Source of the DNA: Pseudomonas sp. LBUM920
GTDB taxonomy: Bacteria; Pseudomonadota; Gammaproteobacteria; Pseudomonadales; Pseudomonadaceae
Direction of reading: 5' to 3'
DNA length: 64,000 nucleotides
Assembly: GCF_003852315.1 (NCBI RefSeq)
Contig: NZ_CP027762.1
Location: 6,119,501-6,183,500 of the forward strand
The position numbers and the translations under genes were made by a program. A model generated the notes under the pieces. The model searched no databases. It saw nothing but the letters and a program-made list of their open reading frames with translations, and was not told where the DNA came from. Shown here in pieces: positions 32,582 to 41,686 of this stretch; within the stretch, counting starts at the first letter, position 1, and every line of letters begins with the position of its first letter.

Positions 32582-33132
32582 GCCGCAAGCAGTCGCCGGG
32601 CCTTGGCCTTCAATACTTCAAGGTCCAGCACCGGCACGTGCATGTCCTTGGCCTGCTCATCCCAGTGGCGCATGCGCAGGCTCACCGAACAAAGCGGGTC
32701 CTGTTCGAACGCCTGGGCTTCTTCGGCGCTCATCACGCCGCCCTGGTAACCCAGGGTGCGGCGGCTGGCTTCGCTCAAGCGGGCAAAATAGTCCGGCTGG
32801 CTGAAGGTCAGGTAACGCTTGGCCTGCACGTGATACTCCACCAGCCTGGCCATGCGTTCGCTGAACCCTGCGCGGCGCAAATAATCCGCGCCCAGCCGCT
32901 CATGACTGACCACACCGTAGCCGCCCATGTTCTCGCCGCCCTGGCCGCAGAGGTGCCCGATGTCGTGGAAAAATGCCGCCAGCACCACTTCATCGTCAAA
33001 GCCCTCAGCCATCGCCAGCTGCGCGGCCTGGGACATGTGCTCGATCTGCGACACCGGCTCGCCGATGTAGTCGGCCGTGCCATGTTGCTCGTACAGGCCG
33101 AAGAGTTCGGCAATCGCCTGTTCCGGGTTCAT
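32578..33132 (-). CDS. PhnZ-like HD-domain phosphonate oxygenase
   Basis: An HD-domain protein of 184 residues from the ATG at 33132; an in-frame GTG one codon earlier at 33135 is an alternative. Motifs are the lid YIGEPVSQIEH near residues 22-32 and the metal site FFHDIGH (near 55-61) with further histidines in SHERLG and VEYHVQAKRYL. PhnZ is a di-iron oxygenase that cleaves the C-P bond of hydroxylated aminophosphonates to phosphate and glycine. It overlaps the upstream FAD oxidoreductase by one base (TGATG), so it is the last gene of the phosphonate operon. Confidence 0.86.
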   Translation of the reverse strand: MNPEQAIAELFGLYEQHGTADYIGEPVSQIEHMSQAAQLAMAEGFDDEVVLAAFFHDIGHLCGQGGENMGGYGVVSHERLGADYLRRAGFSERMARLVEYHVQAKRYLTFSQPDYFARLSEASRRTLGYQGGVMSAEEAQAFEQDPLCSVSLRMRHWDEQAKDMHVPVLDLEVLKAKARRLLAA

Positions 33133-34265
33133 CACGCCTCACCCCACATTGTGCTGATGTTTCGTTCGGCCATCGCCGGCCCGACGCTCATGCCTACGCC
33201 GGTGTGCATCAACGCCGCGCTCACGCCCGGTGCTACGCGCAGGAACGAAAACGGCCCCGGTCCACGCGCGCCATACACGCCCTGCCAGCGCTCCACCACC
33301 TGAACCTTGCAACCCAGGGTCTGCTGCGCCAGTTCGATCATCCAGTCATCGACCTGCTCGGTATTGAACGGCGAGGCATCGCGGCCGTAGTCATGGGAGT
33401 CACCGATGATCAGTTCGCCATAAGGCGTCGGGCTGATCAGCAAGTGAATACCGTGTTCATGCAAATGCGGTGAATCGCGCAGGATCTGCGCCTGCACGGG
33501 CGAAGCTTCCGGCAAATCGGCGAAGGCGCCGTAATGCACGCAACTGAGACCTGTGAGCAACGCGTGTTGCAGGTTCAGGTTAACGACCGGTCGGGCGCGC
33601 AGCATTTGCAGGCGACAGACACTCGGGTTGAGTTCGGCGATCGATTCCGCCAGCAGGGTTTGGTAGTCATGGCCGGAGCACACGATGACCTGCTCGCCAC
33701 GAAAGCTCCCCGCCGTGGTGTACACGTGGCCGGGCTCAACGTCGCGCACCAGCGTGGAGAAATGAAACTCCACCTTCAATTCGCTGCGAAGGTAGTTGAT
33801 AAGCGCCGGAATTGCTTCGCGCGAATACAACTGCTGATCATCTTTGCCATGCAGCGCAGCGCGGTGATGGCGGAACTGGCCGCCATATAGATCCTTCATC
33901 GCGGCGCCTTGCAGCAGTTCGATGTTGTAGCCGTAAGCCTGCGCACGACCGGCGCAAAAAGCTTCCAACAGATGTTCTTCCGCCTCTGTACGCGCAAACA
34001 GGTATGAACCGTTGCGCTTGAGCTGCAGGCCGGCCACCTGCGCCCAATGCCCCCAGATATCACGGCTTTGCCGGGCCAGGTCGAGCATCGGCCCCGGCGG
34101 TTGGCCGGTGACCAGCGCCTGGCCAAAGTTGCGCACTGAGGCGCCGAGCGGCGTGGCGCTGCGCTCGAAGACCTTGACCTTGAGGCCGCGCTTGGCGGCG
34201 GCGTAGGCGTGGGACAGGCCGAGGATGCCGGCGCCGATGATCAATAAGTCGCTGTGTTGTGTCAT
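33132..34265 (-). CDS. phosphonate-associated FAD-dependent oxidoreductase (TIGR03364 type)
   Basis: A 377-residue DAO-fold flavoprotein beginning MTQHSDLLIIGAGILGLSHA, with the FAD-binding motif GAGILG at residues 11-16. Family members cluster with 2-aminoethylphosphonate transporters and PhnZ-like genes, as here. Some relatives, from memory, are oxidases of N-methylated or hydroxylated aminophosphonates. C-terminal motifs (ERWQGVYGARGPGPF and GVGMSVGPAMAE) fit the family. The start at 34265 avoids a 17-residue extension into a REP pair. It is translationally coupled to the HD gene; a 126-base gap with a REP pair separates it from the binding protein. Confidence 0.85.
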   Translation of the reverse strand: MTQHSDLLIIGAGILGLSHAYAAAKRGLKVKVFERSATPLGASVRNFGQALVTGQPPGPMLDLARQSRDIWGHWAQVAGLQLKRNGSYLFARTEAEEHLLEAFCAGRAQAYGYNIELLQGAAMKDLYGGQFRHHRAALHGKDDQQLYSREAIPALINYLRSELKVEFHFSTLVRDVEPGHVYTTAGSFRGEQVIVCSGHDYQTLLAESIAELNPSVCRLQMLRARPVVNLNLQHALLTGLSCVHYGAFADLPEASPVQAQILRDSPHLHEHGIHLLISPTPYGELIIGDSHDYGRDASPFNTEQVDDWMIELAQQTLGCKVQVVERWQGVYGARGPGPFSFLRVAPGVSAALMHTGVGMSVGPAMAERNISTMWGEA

Positions 34266-34293
34266 TAAATGGTGTCCTGAATTCGACGCCGCT

Positions 34294-34365
34294 ATCGCCG
34301 GCAAGCCAGCTCTCACATTTTTGATTTATGAACACCGTCAAATGTGGGAGCTGGCTTGCCGGCGA
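34294..34365. repeat. REP pair (outward-facing) inside the phosphonate operon
   Basis: Arms ATCGCCGGCAAGCCAGCT and GTGGGAGCTGGCTTGCCGGC lie around a 25-bp centre, between the periplasmic binding-protein gene and the FAD oxidoreductase on the same strand. It may uncouple transporter and catabolic transcript levels. Confidence 0.88.
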
Positions 34366-34391
34366 AGAGGCCATCAGCCCTAACGAAAATC

Positions 34392-35414
34392 TTACTGACC
34401 GGCCACCTTCTCGGACTTGCCGTCATAGCGCTTGCGCCATTCAGTCAGGATGCTGTCGCGGTTTTTCGAAGCCCAGGCGAAGTCGTTCTTGATCAGGCGT
34501 TGCTCATAGTCGGCGGGCAATTCGGTCTGCGGCTTGGCGATACCGGGCTGGGCAAGTACGGCAAAATTGTCTTTGTACAGGTCCATCGCCGCCGCGCTGG
34601 CGGAGAAGTCCGCGAGCTTTTTAGCCGCATCGGCGTGGGCAGTGCCCTTGATCACAGCAGTCGCTTCAATGTCCCAGCCCAGGCCTTCCTTGGGCAGGAT
34701 GATGTCCAGCGGCGCGCCCTGGCGTTTCAGTTGAACGGCGGGGTACTCGAAGGAAATACCAATCGGGAACTCACCCGAAGCCGCCAGCTTGCACGGCTTG
34801 GAACCGGAGTGAACGTACTGGCCGATGTTCTGGTGCAGGTCGTCCATGTACTGCCAGCCCTGCTTCTCGCCGAAGGTTTGCAGCCAGGCACTGACATCCA
34901 AAAAGCCGGTACCGGAAGAGGCCGGGTTGGGCATCACGATTTTGCCCTTGTACTCAGGCTTGGTCAGGTCTTGCCAACTCACCGGCTTGGTCAGGCCCTG
35001 CTTCTCGGCTTCGATGGTATTGAAGCAGATGGTTGCGGCCCACACGTCCATGCCGACCCACGCCGGCGGGTTGGCAGCGTCGCGGTAGTTTTTGCCGATC
35101 TTGTCCAGGTCCTTCGGCGCATAGTTATCCAGCATGCCTTGCTGATCGAGAATCGCCAGGCTAGAGGCAGCCAGGCCCCAGACCACGTCGGCTTGCGGGC
35201 GGTCTTTCTCGGCCAAAAGCTTGGCGGTGATGATGCCGGTGGAGTCGCGCACCCATTTGATCTCGACGTCGGGATTGGCCTTTTCGAAGGCCTGTTTGTA
35301 GGTCTTCAACTGCTCGGCTTCGAGGGCCGTGTACACAGTCAGCTCGGTCTTGGCGAAGGCATTCAGGCTGAATGCGGTGAGTACAGCAGCGACCAGCGCC
35401 AGGGGCTTGAACAT
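34392..35414 (-). CDS. 2-aminoethylphosphonate-type ABC transporter, periplasmic binding protein
   Basis: A 340-residue family-1 iron/phosphonate-type binding protein with a signal peptide (MFKPLALVAAVLTAFSLNAFA). The mature domain starts KTELTVYTALEAEQ, typical of the PhnS2/AepX-like group, and includes IVMPNPASSGTGFLDVSAWL, where the phosphate-type ligand is normally held. It has a good GGAGGTG site upstream and follows the permease by 22 bases. Substrate assignment to 2-aminoethylphosphonate or a derivative is by family and context. Confidence 0.88.
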   Translation of the reverse strand: MFKPLALVAAVLTAFSLNAFAKTELTVYTALEAEQLKTYKQAFEKANPDVEIKWVRDSTGIITAKLLAEKDRPQADVVWGLAASSLAILDQQGMLDNYAPKDLDKIGKNYRDAANPPAWVGMDVWAATICFNTIEAEKQGLTKPVSWQDLTKPEYKGKIVMPNPASSGTGFLDVSAWLQTFGEKQGWQYMDDLHQNIGQYVHSGSKPCKLAASGEFPIGISFEYPAVQLKRQGAPLDIILPKEGLGWDIEATAVIKGTAHADAAKKLADFSASAAAMDLYKDNFAVLAQPGIAKPQTELPADYEQRLIKNDFAWASKNRDSILTEWRKRYDGKSEKVAGQ

Positions 35415-35436
35415 GGAGCACCTCCTTCAAGGATGT

Positions 35437-37143
35437 TTATTGGCCGGGCGCGGTCTGGCGCCAGGCTTGTGAGCGACGCAGTGCGCCACGTGAGGCCCAC
35501 GCCAGCAGCAGCGAGACGCCGGCCGAGGTGAACAGAATCAAGGTCGACATGGCCGCCGCACCGCCCACGTTGCCAGCGTCGTCCATGTTCAATACGGCGA
35601 CGGCGGCGAGGATGGTGTCGGGGCTGTAGAGGAAGATTGCGGCCGACACGGTGGTCATCGCCGACACAAACAGGTAGCGCACGATGTCCAGCAGCGCCGG
35701 CAGGCAAATCGGCACGGTGACACGCAGGTAGTGGCGGTACAGCGGCGCCTTGAGGGACAGCGCGGCGGCTTCGAATTCGCTGTCCAGCTGGCGCAAGGCC
35801 GTGGTCGCGGTCATCTGCGCGGTGGTCAGATAGTGCGCAATGGTGCACACCACCAACAGGGTCATAGTCCCGTAGAACACATGCAGCGGGTTGCCGCCCA
35901 AATTGAAAAAGAACACATAGCCCAGGCCCAACACCAAGCCCGGCACGGCCATTGGCACAAAACTGAGCATGCGCAGGGCCAGGTTCAGGCCCTTCTGGCT
36001 TTTGGTCTTTTCCATCAGGTAGGCGCCGGTGAAGATCAACACGCTGCCGATCAGCGCCGTGCACAGCGCCATGGTCAGGCTGTTGCGGTAGGCCAGCCAA
36101 CCGCCGCCGGCCGTGTCTTCGAACTGGTAGTGGTTGAGCGACAACGACAGGTTGTACGGCCAGAATTTCACCAGCGAGGAGTACACCGCCATGCCGAATA
36201 CCAGCAGCAACACCGCGCAGATCAGCAACACAATGGCCAGGTAGCAACCATCACGCAGCCGCGAGGGTGCCGGCTGGAACACCTGGGCGCGGCCGCTCAT
36301 GGCATCGCCCTGCCGACGGCGCAGCCAGGCATCGACGCCAAAGCTGAACAGCGCCGGTAGCAGCAACACCATGCCGATCAACGCGCCGCGACCAAACTGT
36401 TGCTGGCCGACCACCGCCTTGTAAGCTTCCAGCGCCAGCACCTGATAATCGCCGCCGACCACGACGGGCACACCGAAGTCGGTGATGGTCAGGGTGAACA
36501 CCAGGCAAAACGCGGCGAACACCGCTTGGCGCGTGGCCGGCCAGGTGATGCTGCGAAACGCCCGCGCGGGGCTGGCGCCCATGCTCGATGCCGCATCGAA
36601 AAGCCGCGCATCCGCCAGCGACAGAGCCGACAGCAGGATCATCAAAGCGTGTGGGAAGGTGTAGATCACCTCGCCCAGAACAATGCCCCAGAAGCCGTAG
36701 ATATTGTCCGAGAGCACACCGCGCAACAGGCCTTGGTTGCCGAACAGGTACACCAGCGCAATCCCCGGCAGCATCGACGGCGCCATCAACGGCAGCAGTG
36801 ACAGACCACGCCACATCGCTTTGCCGGGAATCAGCGTGCGTTGCAGGGCGTAGGCAAAGAGGTAGGCCAGCGGTACGACGATGGCCGCCACGCTCAGGGA
36901 GACTTTCAGGCTATTGCCCAGCAGCCAGTGGAAGTTAGCGCTCGTCAGCATTTCCCGCGCCGCAGCAAGACCGCCGCCCTGCCCGGCTTCACTGCTGAAA
37001 CCGCGCCAGAAGATCGCCAGCAATGGCAGCAATACGGCGACACCCAGCAGCACCAGCCACAGCAGTTTGCCGCCGAGCACAAAAAGACGGTCGCCGTTTT
37101 CGGCGCGCGATAGCGGGCGCGGCAGTGTCATCACAGCCGCCAT
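35437..37143 (-). CDS. 2-aminoethylphosphonate-type ABC transporter, fused permease
   Basis: A 568-residue inner-membrane protein made of two fused permease halves, each with about six helices and an EAA-like loop (first: SMGASPARAFRSITWPATRQ; second: LRQLDSEFEAAALSLKAPLY). Fusion of two permease units in one chain is the PhnU2 form of this transporter. The start is the ATG at 37143, two bases after the ATPase stop (TGAGATG). The longer frame overlaps the ATPase C-terminus and is rejected. Confidence 0.9.
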   Translation of the reverse strand: MAAVMTLPRPLSRAENGDRLFVLGGKLLWLVLLGVAVLLPLLAIFWRGFSSEAGQGGGLAAAREMLTSANFHWLLGNSLKVSLSVAAIVVPLAYLFAYALQRTLIPGKAMWRGLSLLPLMAPSMLPGIALVYLFGNQGLLRGVLSDNIYGFWGIVLGEVIYTFPHALMILLSALSLADARLFDAASSMGASPARAFRSITWPATRQAVFAAFCLVFTLTITDFGVPVVVGGDYQVLALEAYKAVVGQQQFGRGALIGMVLLLPALFSFGVDAWLRRRQGDAMSGRAQVFQPAPSRLRDGCYLAIVLLICAVLLLVFGMAVYSSLVKFWPYNLSLSLNHYQFEDTAGGGWLAYRNSLTMALCTALIGSVLIFTGAYLMEKTKSQKGLNLALRMLSFVPMAVPGLVLGLGYVFFFNLGGNPLHVFYGTMTLLVVCTIAHYLTTAQMTATTALRQLDSEFEAAALSLKAPLYRHYLRVTVPICLPALLDIVRYLFVSAMTTVSAAIFLYSPDTILAAVAVLNMDDAGNVGGAAAMSTLILFTSAGVSLLLAWASRGALRRSQAWRQTAPGQ

Positions 37144-37144
37144 C

Positions 37145-38209
37145 TCAGGCAAACACCTGCAGGCTGCGCGGCGGCAAGGCGACCCAGATGTCCTGGGCAC
37201 CCAGGCGCGGCATGGCTTCCGGGGCCAACTCAGCCAGCAGCGCGTGGCCGGGCAATTGTTCCAGTTCAAACCGCATGCGGCAGCGGTTGCCAAGAAACGT
37301 GATCTCGCGAACCTTGGCCGGGAACAGGTTTTCTTCATGCACCGCCGGGTTGACGCTGATGGCTTCCGGGCGGCAGAACAAGCGCCCGGATTTCGCCATG
37401 CCAGCATCGTCGGCCAGGCGCATGTTCATCCCGCCAACCTGGGCATGGCTCGCACTGTTGCGGCTGAACGGCAGCCAGTTACCCTGGCCGACAAACTCGG
37501 CCACAAACGGCGTGGCCGGGCGGTCGTAGATTTCCTGGGGCGTGGCGTATTGCTCAACCTTGCCGTTGTTCATCACGGCAATGCGGTCGGCCATCAGCAT
37601 GGCCTCGTCCTGATTGTGGGTGACCATCAGTGTGGTGATACCCAGGCGCCGCTGCAGCTGGCGCAGCTCGGTGCACAAATGCTCGCGCACACGGGCGTCA
37701 AGGGCCGACATGGGCTCGTCAAGCAGCAACAGCGATGGCGCCGGTGCCAGGGCACGGGCCAGGGCGACGCGTTGTTGCTGGCCGCCGGAAAGTTGGCCGG
37801 GGTATTTCTTTTCGCTGCCCAGCAGGCCGACCAGTTCGAGCATCTGGCCAACACGCGTGCGCACCTCATCGCGACCGCTGCCGGTGAGGCCGTAGCCGAT
37901 GTTCGCCTCGACGGTAAGGTTAGGAAACAGTGCGTAGGACTGAAACAGAATGCCGTAGTCCCGCGCCTGCGGTGGCAGTAGGGAAACGTCGCGGTTGCCC
38001 AGGCGCAGCTCACCGCTGTCCTGGCGTTCCAGGCCGGCGATGCAGCGCAGCAAGGTGGTCTTGCCGCAACCGGACGGGCCCAGCAGGCACACCAGCTCGC
38101 CGGCGGCGACGTCCAGGGACACATTGTCCAGCGCAGTGAAGGCACCGAAGCGTTTCTGGATACCGCGCACCGTCATTGGCGCGCCGGGGTGGGTCAGGGC
38201 TGTGTTCAT
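37145..38209 (-). CDS. 2-aminoethylphosphonate-type ABC transporter, ATP-binding protein
   Basis: A 354-residue ATPase with Walker A GPSGCGKTT near residue 44, the signature LSGGQQQRVALARAL, Walker B LLLLDEPMSALD, and a C-terminal TOBE-like domain from about 280. It belongs to the spermidine/iron/phosphonate-type group. It has a strong GAGGTG site before the ATG at 38209. It is the first transport gene of the operon and is preceded by the LysR gene 235 bases upstream on the same strand. Confidence 0.9.
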   Translation of the reverse strand: MNTALTHPGAPMTVRGIQKRFGAFTALDNVSLDVAAGELVCLLGPSGCGKTTLLRCIAGLERQDSGELRLGNRDVSLLPPQARDYGILFQSYALFPNLTVEANIGYGLTGSGRDEVRTRVGQMLELVGLLGSEKKYPGQLSGGQQQRVALARALAPAPSLLLLDEPMSALDARVREHLCTELRQLQRRLGITTLMVTHNQDEAMLMADRIAVMNNGKVEQYATPQEIYDRPATPFVAEFVGQGNWLPFSRNSASHAQVGGMNMRLADDAGMAKSGRLFCRPEAISVNPAVHEENLFPAKVREITFLGNRCRMRFELEQLPGHALLAELAPEAMPRLGAQDIWVALPPRSLQVFA

Positions 38210-38347
38210 GGAGGCACCTCATCAAACTGATGAAGGCCATGCTAGGTGGGCAATGCGTACCTGGTGTGGCAGGAAGGCAAAACGCGGTGATAGTGGTATT
38301 GGTGGATTTGGGTAGGATTTGGAGACTGTGTCGTCAGGGCTGACGCC

Positions 38348-38419
38348 ATCGCGGGCAAGCCCGCGCCCACATTTTGATTTGTGAACGCATTCAAAGGTGG
38401 GAGCTGGCTTGCCTGCGAT
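38348..38419. repeat. REP pair between the LysR gene and the phosphonate transporter operon
   Basis: Arms ATCGCGGGCAAGCCCGCGCC and GTGGGAGCTGGCTTGCCTGC lie around a short centre. They occupy the 235-base gap that should also carry the operon promoter. Downstream of it (38210-38347) I see AT-richer sequence but no clear site. Confidence 0.85.
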
Positions 38420-38444
38420 GGCGATTGCAATGCCACAGCAAATC

Positions 38445-39308
38445 TCAGAGTGGCGACATTTCCTGCGCTAACCCAAGAAACGCAGCCGGCAGACGCGCCG
38501 ACTTTCGTTCCTTGAGGCAGTACAAATACTCCGGAATCTGCGGCGCGTTCTCGATGGTCAGCACGCGCAACTGCGGGTCATGAGGCACCTCCTGACGAGC
38601 GATGATGCTGATGCCGATATTGCGCAGCACCGCCTCGCGAATCGACTCACGGCTGCCAATCTCCAGCAGCGGCCCGTAACTCACGCCGGCGCCCTGCAGC
38701 ATTTCTTCGGTCAGCCGCCGCGTGGTGGAGCCTGCTTCACGCATCAGCAAGGTATGGCCGGCCAACGCATTGAGCGGCACGTGATCGAGCTTGGCCAAGG
38801 GATGGTTGCGGTGCACCGCCAACACCAAAGGATCGGTGCCGAGCACGCGGCGAATCAGGCGGGGGTCTTCCAGCAGTTGGGAGGACGCGGCGACATCGAC
38901 GCGGTAATCGTCCAGCGCTTCGAGCACCTGCTGGGAGTTGCCGATTTCTACCGACACCTCCACTTGCGGCAGGCGTTCGCGAAAGGCTTTGACCAGGTCG
39001 AGGATGTAATACGGCGCCGTTGCGGCAATCCGTAACGTGCCCTGGACCTGTCCGTTGTTGCGCAGGAAGAACTCGATGTCGGCTTCCTGCTGCAACAGCG
39101 CCTTGACCATCGGCAGCAGGCGCGCGCCGTCGTCGCTGACGGTGAGACGGCGCCCGCCACGGTAGAACAGCTCAACGCCGTATTGGCTTTCCAGGTTGCG
39201 AATCTGGGTAGTCACCGTGGGCTGGCTCAGCCCGAGTTTTTTCGCCGCCTGGGTAATGCTGCCCAGGCGGGCGACCATAAAAAACGCCTTTAACTCGGCA
39301 CTCAGCAC
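38445..39308 (-). CDS. LysR-family regulator, probably of the phosphonate operon
   Basis: A 287-residue LysR-type regulator. The N-terminal winged helix-turn-helix is GSITQAAKKLGLSQPTVTTQ (about residues 16-35), and the effector domain follows from about residue 90. The start is a GTG at 39308 with a GAGGG site. It lies upstream of the phosphonate transporter and on the same strand, only 16 bases after the cadA stop, so cadA read-through could also transcribe it. Its regulon is inferred from position; LysR activators usually act on adjacent divergent or downstream genes. Confidence 0.8.
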   Translation of the reverse strand: MLSAELKAFFMVARLGSITQAAKKLGLSQPTVTTQIRNLESQYGVELFYRGGRRLTVSDDGARLLPMVKALLQQEADIEFFLRNNGQVQGTLRIAATAPYYILDLVKAFRERLPQVEVSVEIGNSQQVLEALDDYRVDVAASSQLLEDPRLIRRVLGTDPLVLAVHRNHPLAKLDHVPLNALAGHTLLMREAGSTTRRLTEEMLQGAGVSYGPLLEIGSRESIREAVLRNIGISIIARQEVPHDPQLRVLTIENAPQIPEYLYCLKERKSARLPAAFLGLAQEMSPL

Positions 39309-39324
39309 ACCACCCTCACATCAA

Positions 39325-41655
39325 TTATTTGCGCAACAGGCGCAGGCCATTGAACACCACCAGCAGGCTTACGCCCATGTCGGCGAACACCGCCATCCAC
39401 ATGGTCGCCATGCCGAGGAAGGTGACTGCGAGGAAGATCGCCTTGATCACCAGCGCCAGGGCGATGTTCTGCTTGAGGATACTCGACGTTTGCCGGGAGA
39501 GCCGAATGAAAGCCGGGATCTTGCGCAAATCATCGTCCATCAAGGCCACGTCGGCGGTCTCGATGGCGGTATCGGTACCGGCGGCGGCCATGGCAAAACC
39601 GATCTCGGCGCGGGCCAGCGCCGGGGCATCGTTGATGCCGTCGCCGACCATGCCCACGCGGTGGCCTTGGCCGTAAAGGGTCTCGATGGCTTGCAGTTTG
39701 TCGGTGGGCAACAGGTCGCCCTGGGCCTGGTCGATACCAACCTGGGCCGCAATCGCCTGGGCGGTGTGGGTGTTGTCGCCCGTGAGCATCAGGGTCTTGA
39801 TGCCCAGGTCGTGCAGTTGCTGGATGGCTTCGCGGCTGCTGTCCTTGACCGTGTCGGCCACGGCGAACAACGCCAGCGGCCCGGACTTGTCGAGCAGCAA
39901 CACCACGGACTTGCCTTGTTTCTCCAGCGCGAAGAGCTTTTCTTCAAGCTCGGGTGAGCACAGGCCAAGGTCTTCCACCAGGCGGTGGTTACCCAAGTGA
40001 TAGGTTTCACCGTTGATATCGCCGCGCACACCACGCCCGGCCAGGGCCTCGAAGTTATCCACAACGTGGCTCTGTAGGTTTTTATCCACAGCCGCATTGG
40101 CGATGGCCAGCGACACCGGGTGGTCGGAGCGTCCGGCCAGGCTGGCAGCCAGGGCCGGCGCGCTGTCTTCGATATTGGGAAACAGCGCCAAGTAATCGGT
40201 TTGCACCGGTTTGCCGTGGGTGATCGTGCCGGTTTTGTCGAGGGCCAGGTAGTCGAGCTTGTAACCGCCTTCCAGGTACACACCGCCTTTGATCAGGATG
40301 CCTTTACGCGCGGCCGCGGCCAGGCCGCTGACGATGGTCACCGGGGTGGAGATCACCAACGCGCAGGGGCACGCGACGACCAGCAGCACCAGGGCGCGGT
40401 AGATCCAGTCGAACCACACGCCCGCCATGAACAGCGGCGGGATAATCGCCACACCCAGGGCAAACAAGAACACCGCCGGGGTGTAAACCTTGGCGAAGGT
40501 GTCAACAAAGCGCTGGGTCGGCGCCCGAGCGCCTTGGGCCTGTTCCACGGCGTGAATGATGCGCGCCAGCGTTGAGTTGTTCGCCGCTGCGGTGACTTTG
40601 TATTCCAGCGAACCGGCCTGGTTGATGGTGCCGGCGAAGACTTTATCGCCCACGCCCTTTTCAATCGGCAGGCTTTCACCCGTGATCGGCGCTTGGTCGA
40701 TGGTGGATTGGCCGGCGGTGACTTCACCGTCCAGGCCGATGCGCTCGCCGGGCTTAACCCGCACGATGGCGCCAAGCTCGATGCTTTTGACTTCTTGTTC
40801 GATCCACCCGCCGTCGGCTTGCTGCACCGTGGCTTGTTCCGGGGTCATCTGCATCAGGCCACTGATGGCATTGCGCGCTCGGTCCAGGGACTTGGCTTCG
40901 ATCAGCTCGGCGACGGTGAACAGGAACATCACCATCGCTGCTTCCGGCCATTGGCCGATCAGGATCGCGCCGGTGACTGCGATGCTCATCAGCGCGTTGA
41001 TGTTCAGATTGAGGTTCTTGAGCGCGATCCAGCCTTTTTTGTAAGTGGTGAGACCGCCGCTGAGGATCGACACCAACGCCACCAGTGCAATCACCCACGT
41101 CGGGGCTACACCGGTGAAATGCAGCACTTCAGCGCCCAGCGCGCCGACGCCGGACAACGCCAGCGGCCACCAGTGTTTCTTGGCCGGCGGCGCGGCGGCG
41201 GGGGCGCCCTCTTCGATGGGGTCGGCCTGCATGCCGATGGATTTGATCGCGTCGATGATCGGCGCAGTGCTCGGCAGGTCATGGGTGACGCCGAGGATAC
41301 GGTTGATCAGGTTGAATTCCAGCTGCTGCACGCCGGCGAGCTTGCCCAGTTTGTTCTGGATCAGTGTCTGCTCGGTGGGGCAGTCCATGGCTTCGATGCG
41401 AAAAGTGCTCAAGCGCGAGCCGGCAGTCGGCGCTTCGCTCAACGTGACCACGGCAGGCGCTGCCTTGCTGGAGCAGCACGTGTCGCCGTGGCTGGCGTGG
41501 TCGTGCTTTTTGACCGGCGTCAGTTTGGCGCCGTGATCGTGGCTATGGCTATGGTCATGGTCATGGTCATGGTCATGGTCATGGTCATGGTCATGGTCAT
41601 GGTCATGATCGTGCTTGTGATCATGCTTTTTGGGGGTGTGGATGGAATCGCTCAT
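39325..41655 (-). CDS. cadA: Cd2+/Zn2+ P1B-type efflux ATPase CadA
   Basis: Exports divalent soft-metal ions across the inner membrane. The 776-residue protein starts at ATG 41655. An unusual His-Asp tract covers about residues 11-43, followed by a heavy-metal-associated domain whose motif reads AMDCPTEQ (the Glu-type variant). Membrane helices and the A domain (ITGESLPIEKGVG) follow, then the metal channel motif ACPCAL, the phosphorylation site DKTGTITHG and the hinge MVGDGINDAPALA. The next gene downstream on the same strand is the LysR regulator. Divergent CadR should control it. Confidence 0.95.
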   Translation of the reverse strand: MSDSIHTPKKHDHKHDHDHDHDHDHDHDHDHDHDHSHSHDHGAKLTPVKKHDHASHGDTCCSSKAAPAVVTLSEAPTAGSRLSTFRIEAMDCPTEQTLIQNKLGKLAGVQQLEFNLINRILGVTHDLPSTAPIIDAIKSIGMQADPIEEGAPAAAPPAKKHWWPLALSGVGALGAEVLHFTGVAPTWVIALVALVSILSGGLTTYKKGWIALKNLNLNINALMSIAVTGAILIGQWPEAAMVMFLFTVAELIEAKSLDRARNAISGLMQMTPEQATVQQADGGWIEQEVKSIELGAIVRVKPGERIGLDGEVTAGQSTIDQAPITGESLPIEKGVGDKVFAGTINQAGSLEYKVTAAANNSTLARIIHAVEQAQGARAPTQRFVDTFAKVYTPAVFLFALGVAIIPPLFMAGVWFDWIYRALVLLVVACPCALVISTPVTIVSGLAAAARKGILIKGGVYLEGGYKLDYLALDKTGTITHGKPVQTDYLALFPNIEDSAPALAASLAGRSDHPVSLAIANAAVDKNLQSHVVDNFEALAGRGVRGDINGETYHLGNHRLVEDLGLCSPELEEKLFALEKQGKSVVLLLDKSGPLALFAVADTVKDSSREAIQQLHDLGIKTLMLTGDNTHTAQAIAAQVGIDQAQGDLLPTDKLQAIETLYGQGHRVGMVGDGINDAPALARAEIGFAMAAAGTDTAIETADVALMDDDLRKIPAFIRLSRQTSSILKQNIALALVIKAIFLAVTFLGMATMWMAVFADMGVSLLVVFNGLRLLRK
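41553..41606. repeat. hexanucleotide microsatellite (nine copies) encoding the CadA His-Asp tract
   Basis: Nine perfect consecutive copies of GGTCAT on the plus strand, read as CAT-GAC (His-Asp) on the coding strand of cadA. Because the unit is six bases, gain or loss of copies keeps the frame. Flanking imperfect units (GGCTAT, GATCAT) extend it. Confidence 0.95.
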
Positions 41656-41686
41656 TCTGTCGCGTCCGTAAACGTGCCTGTTGCCA

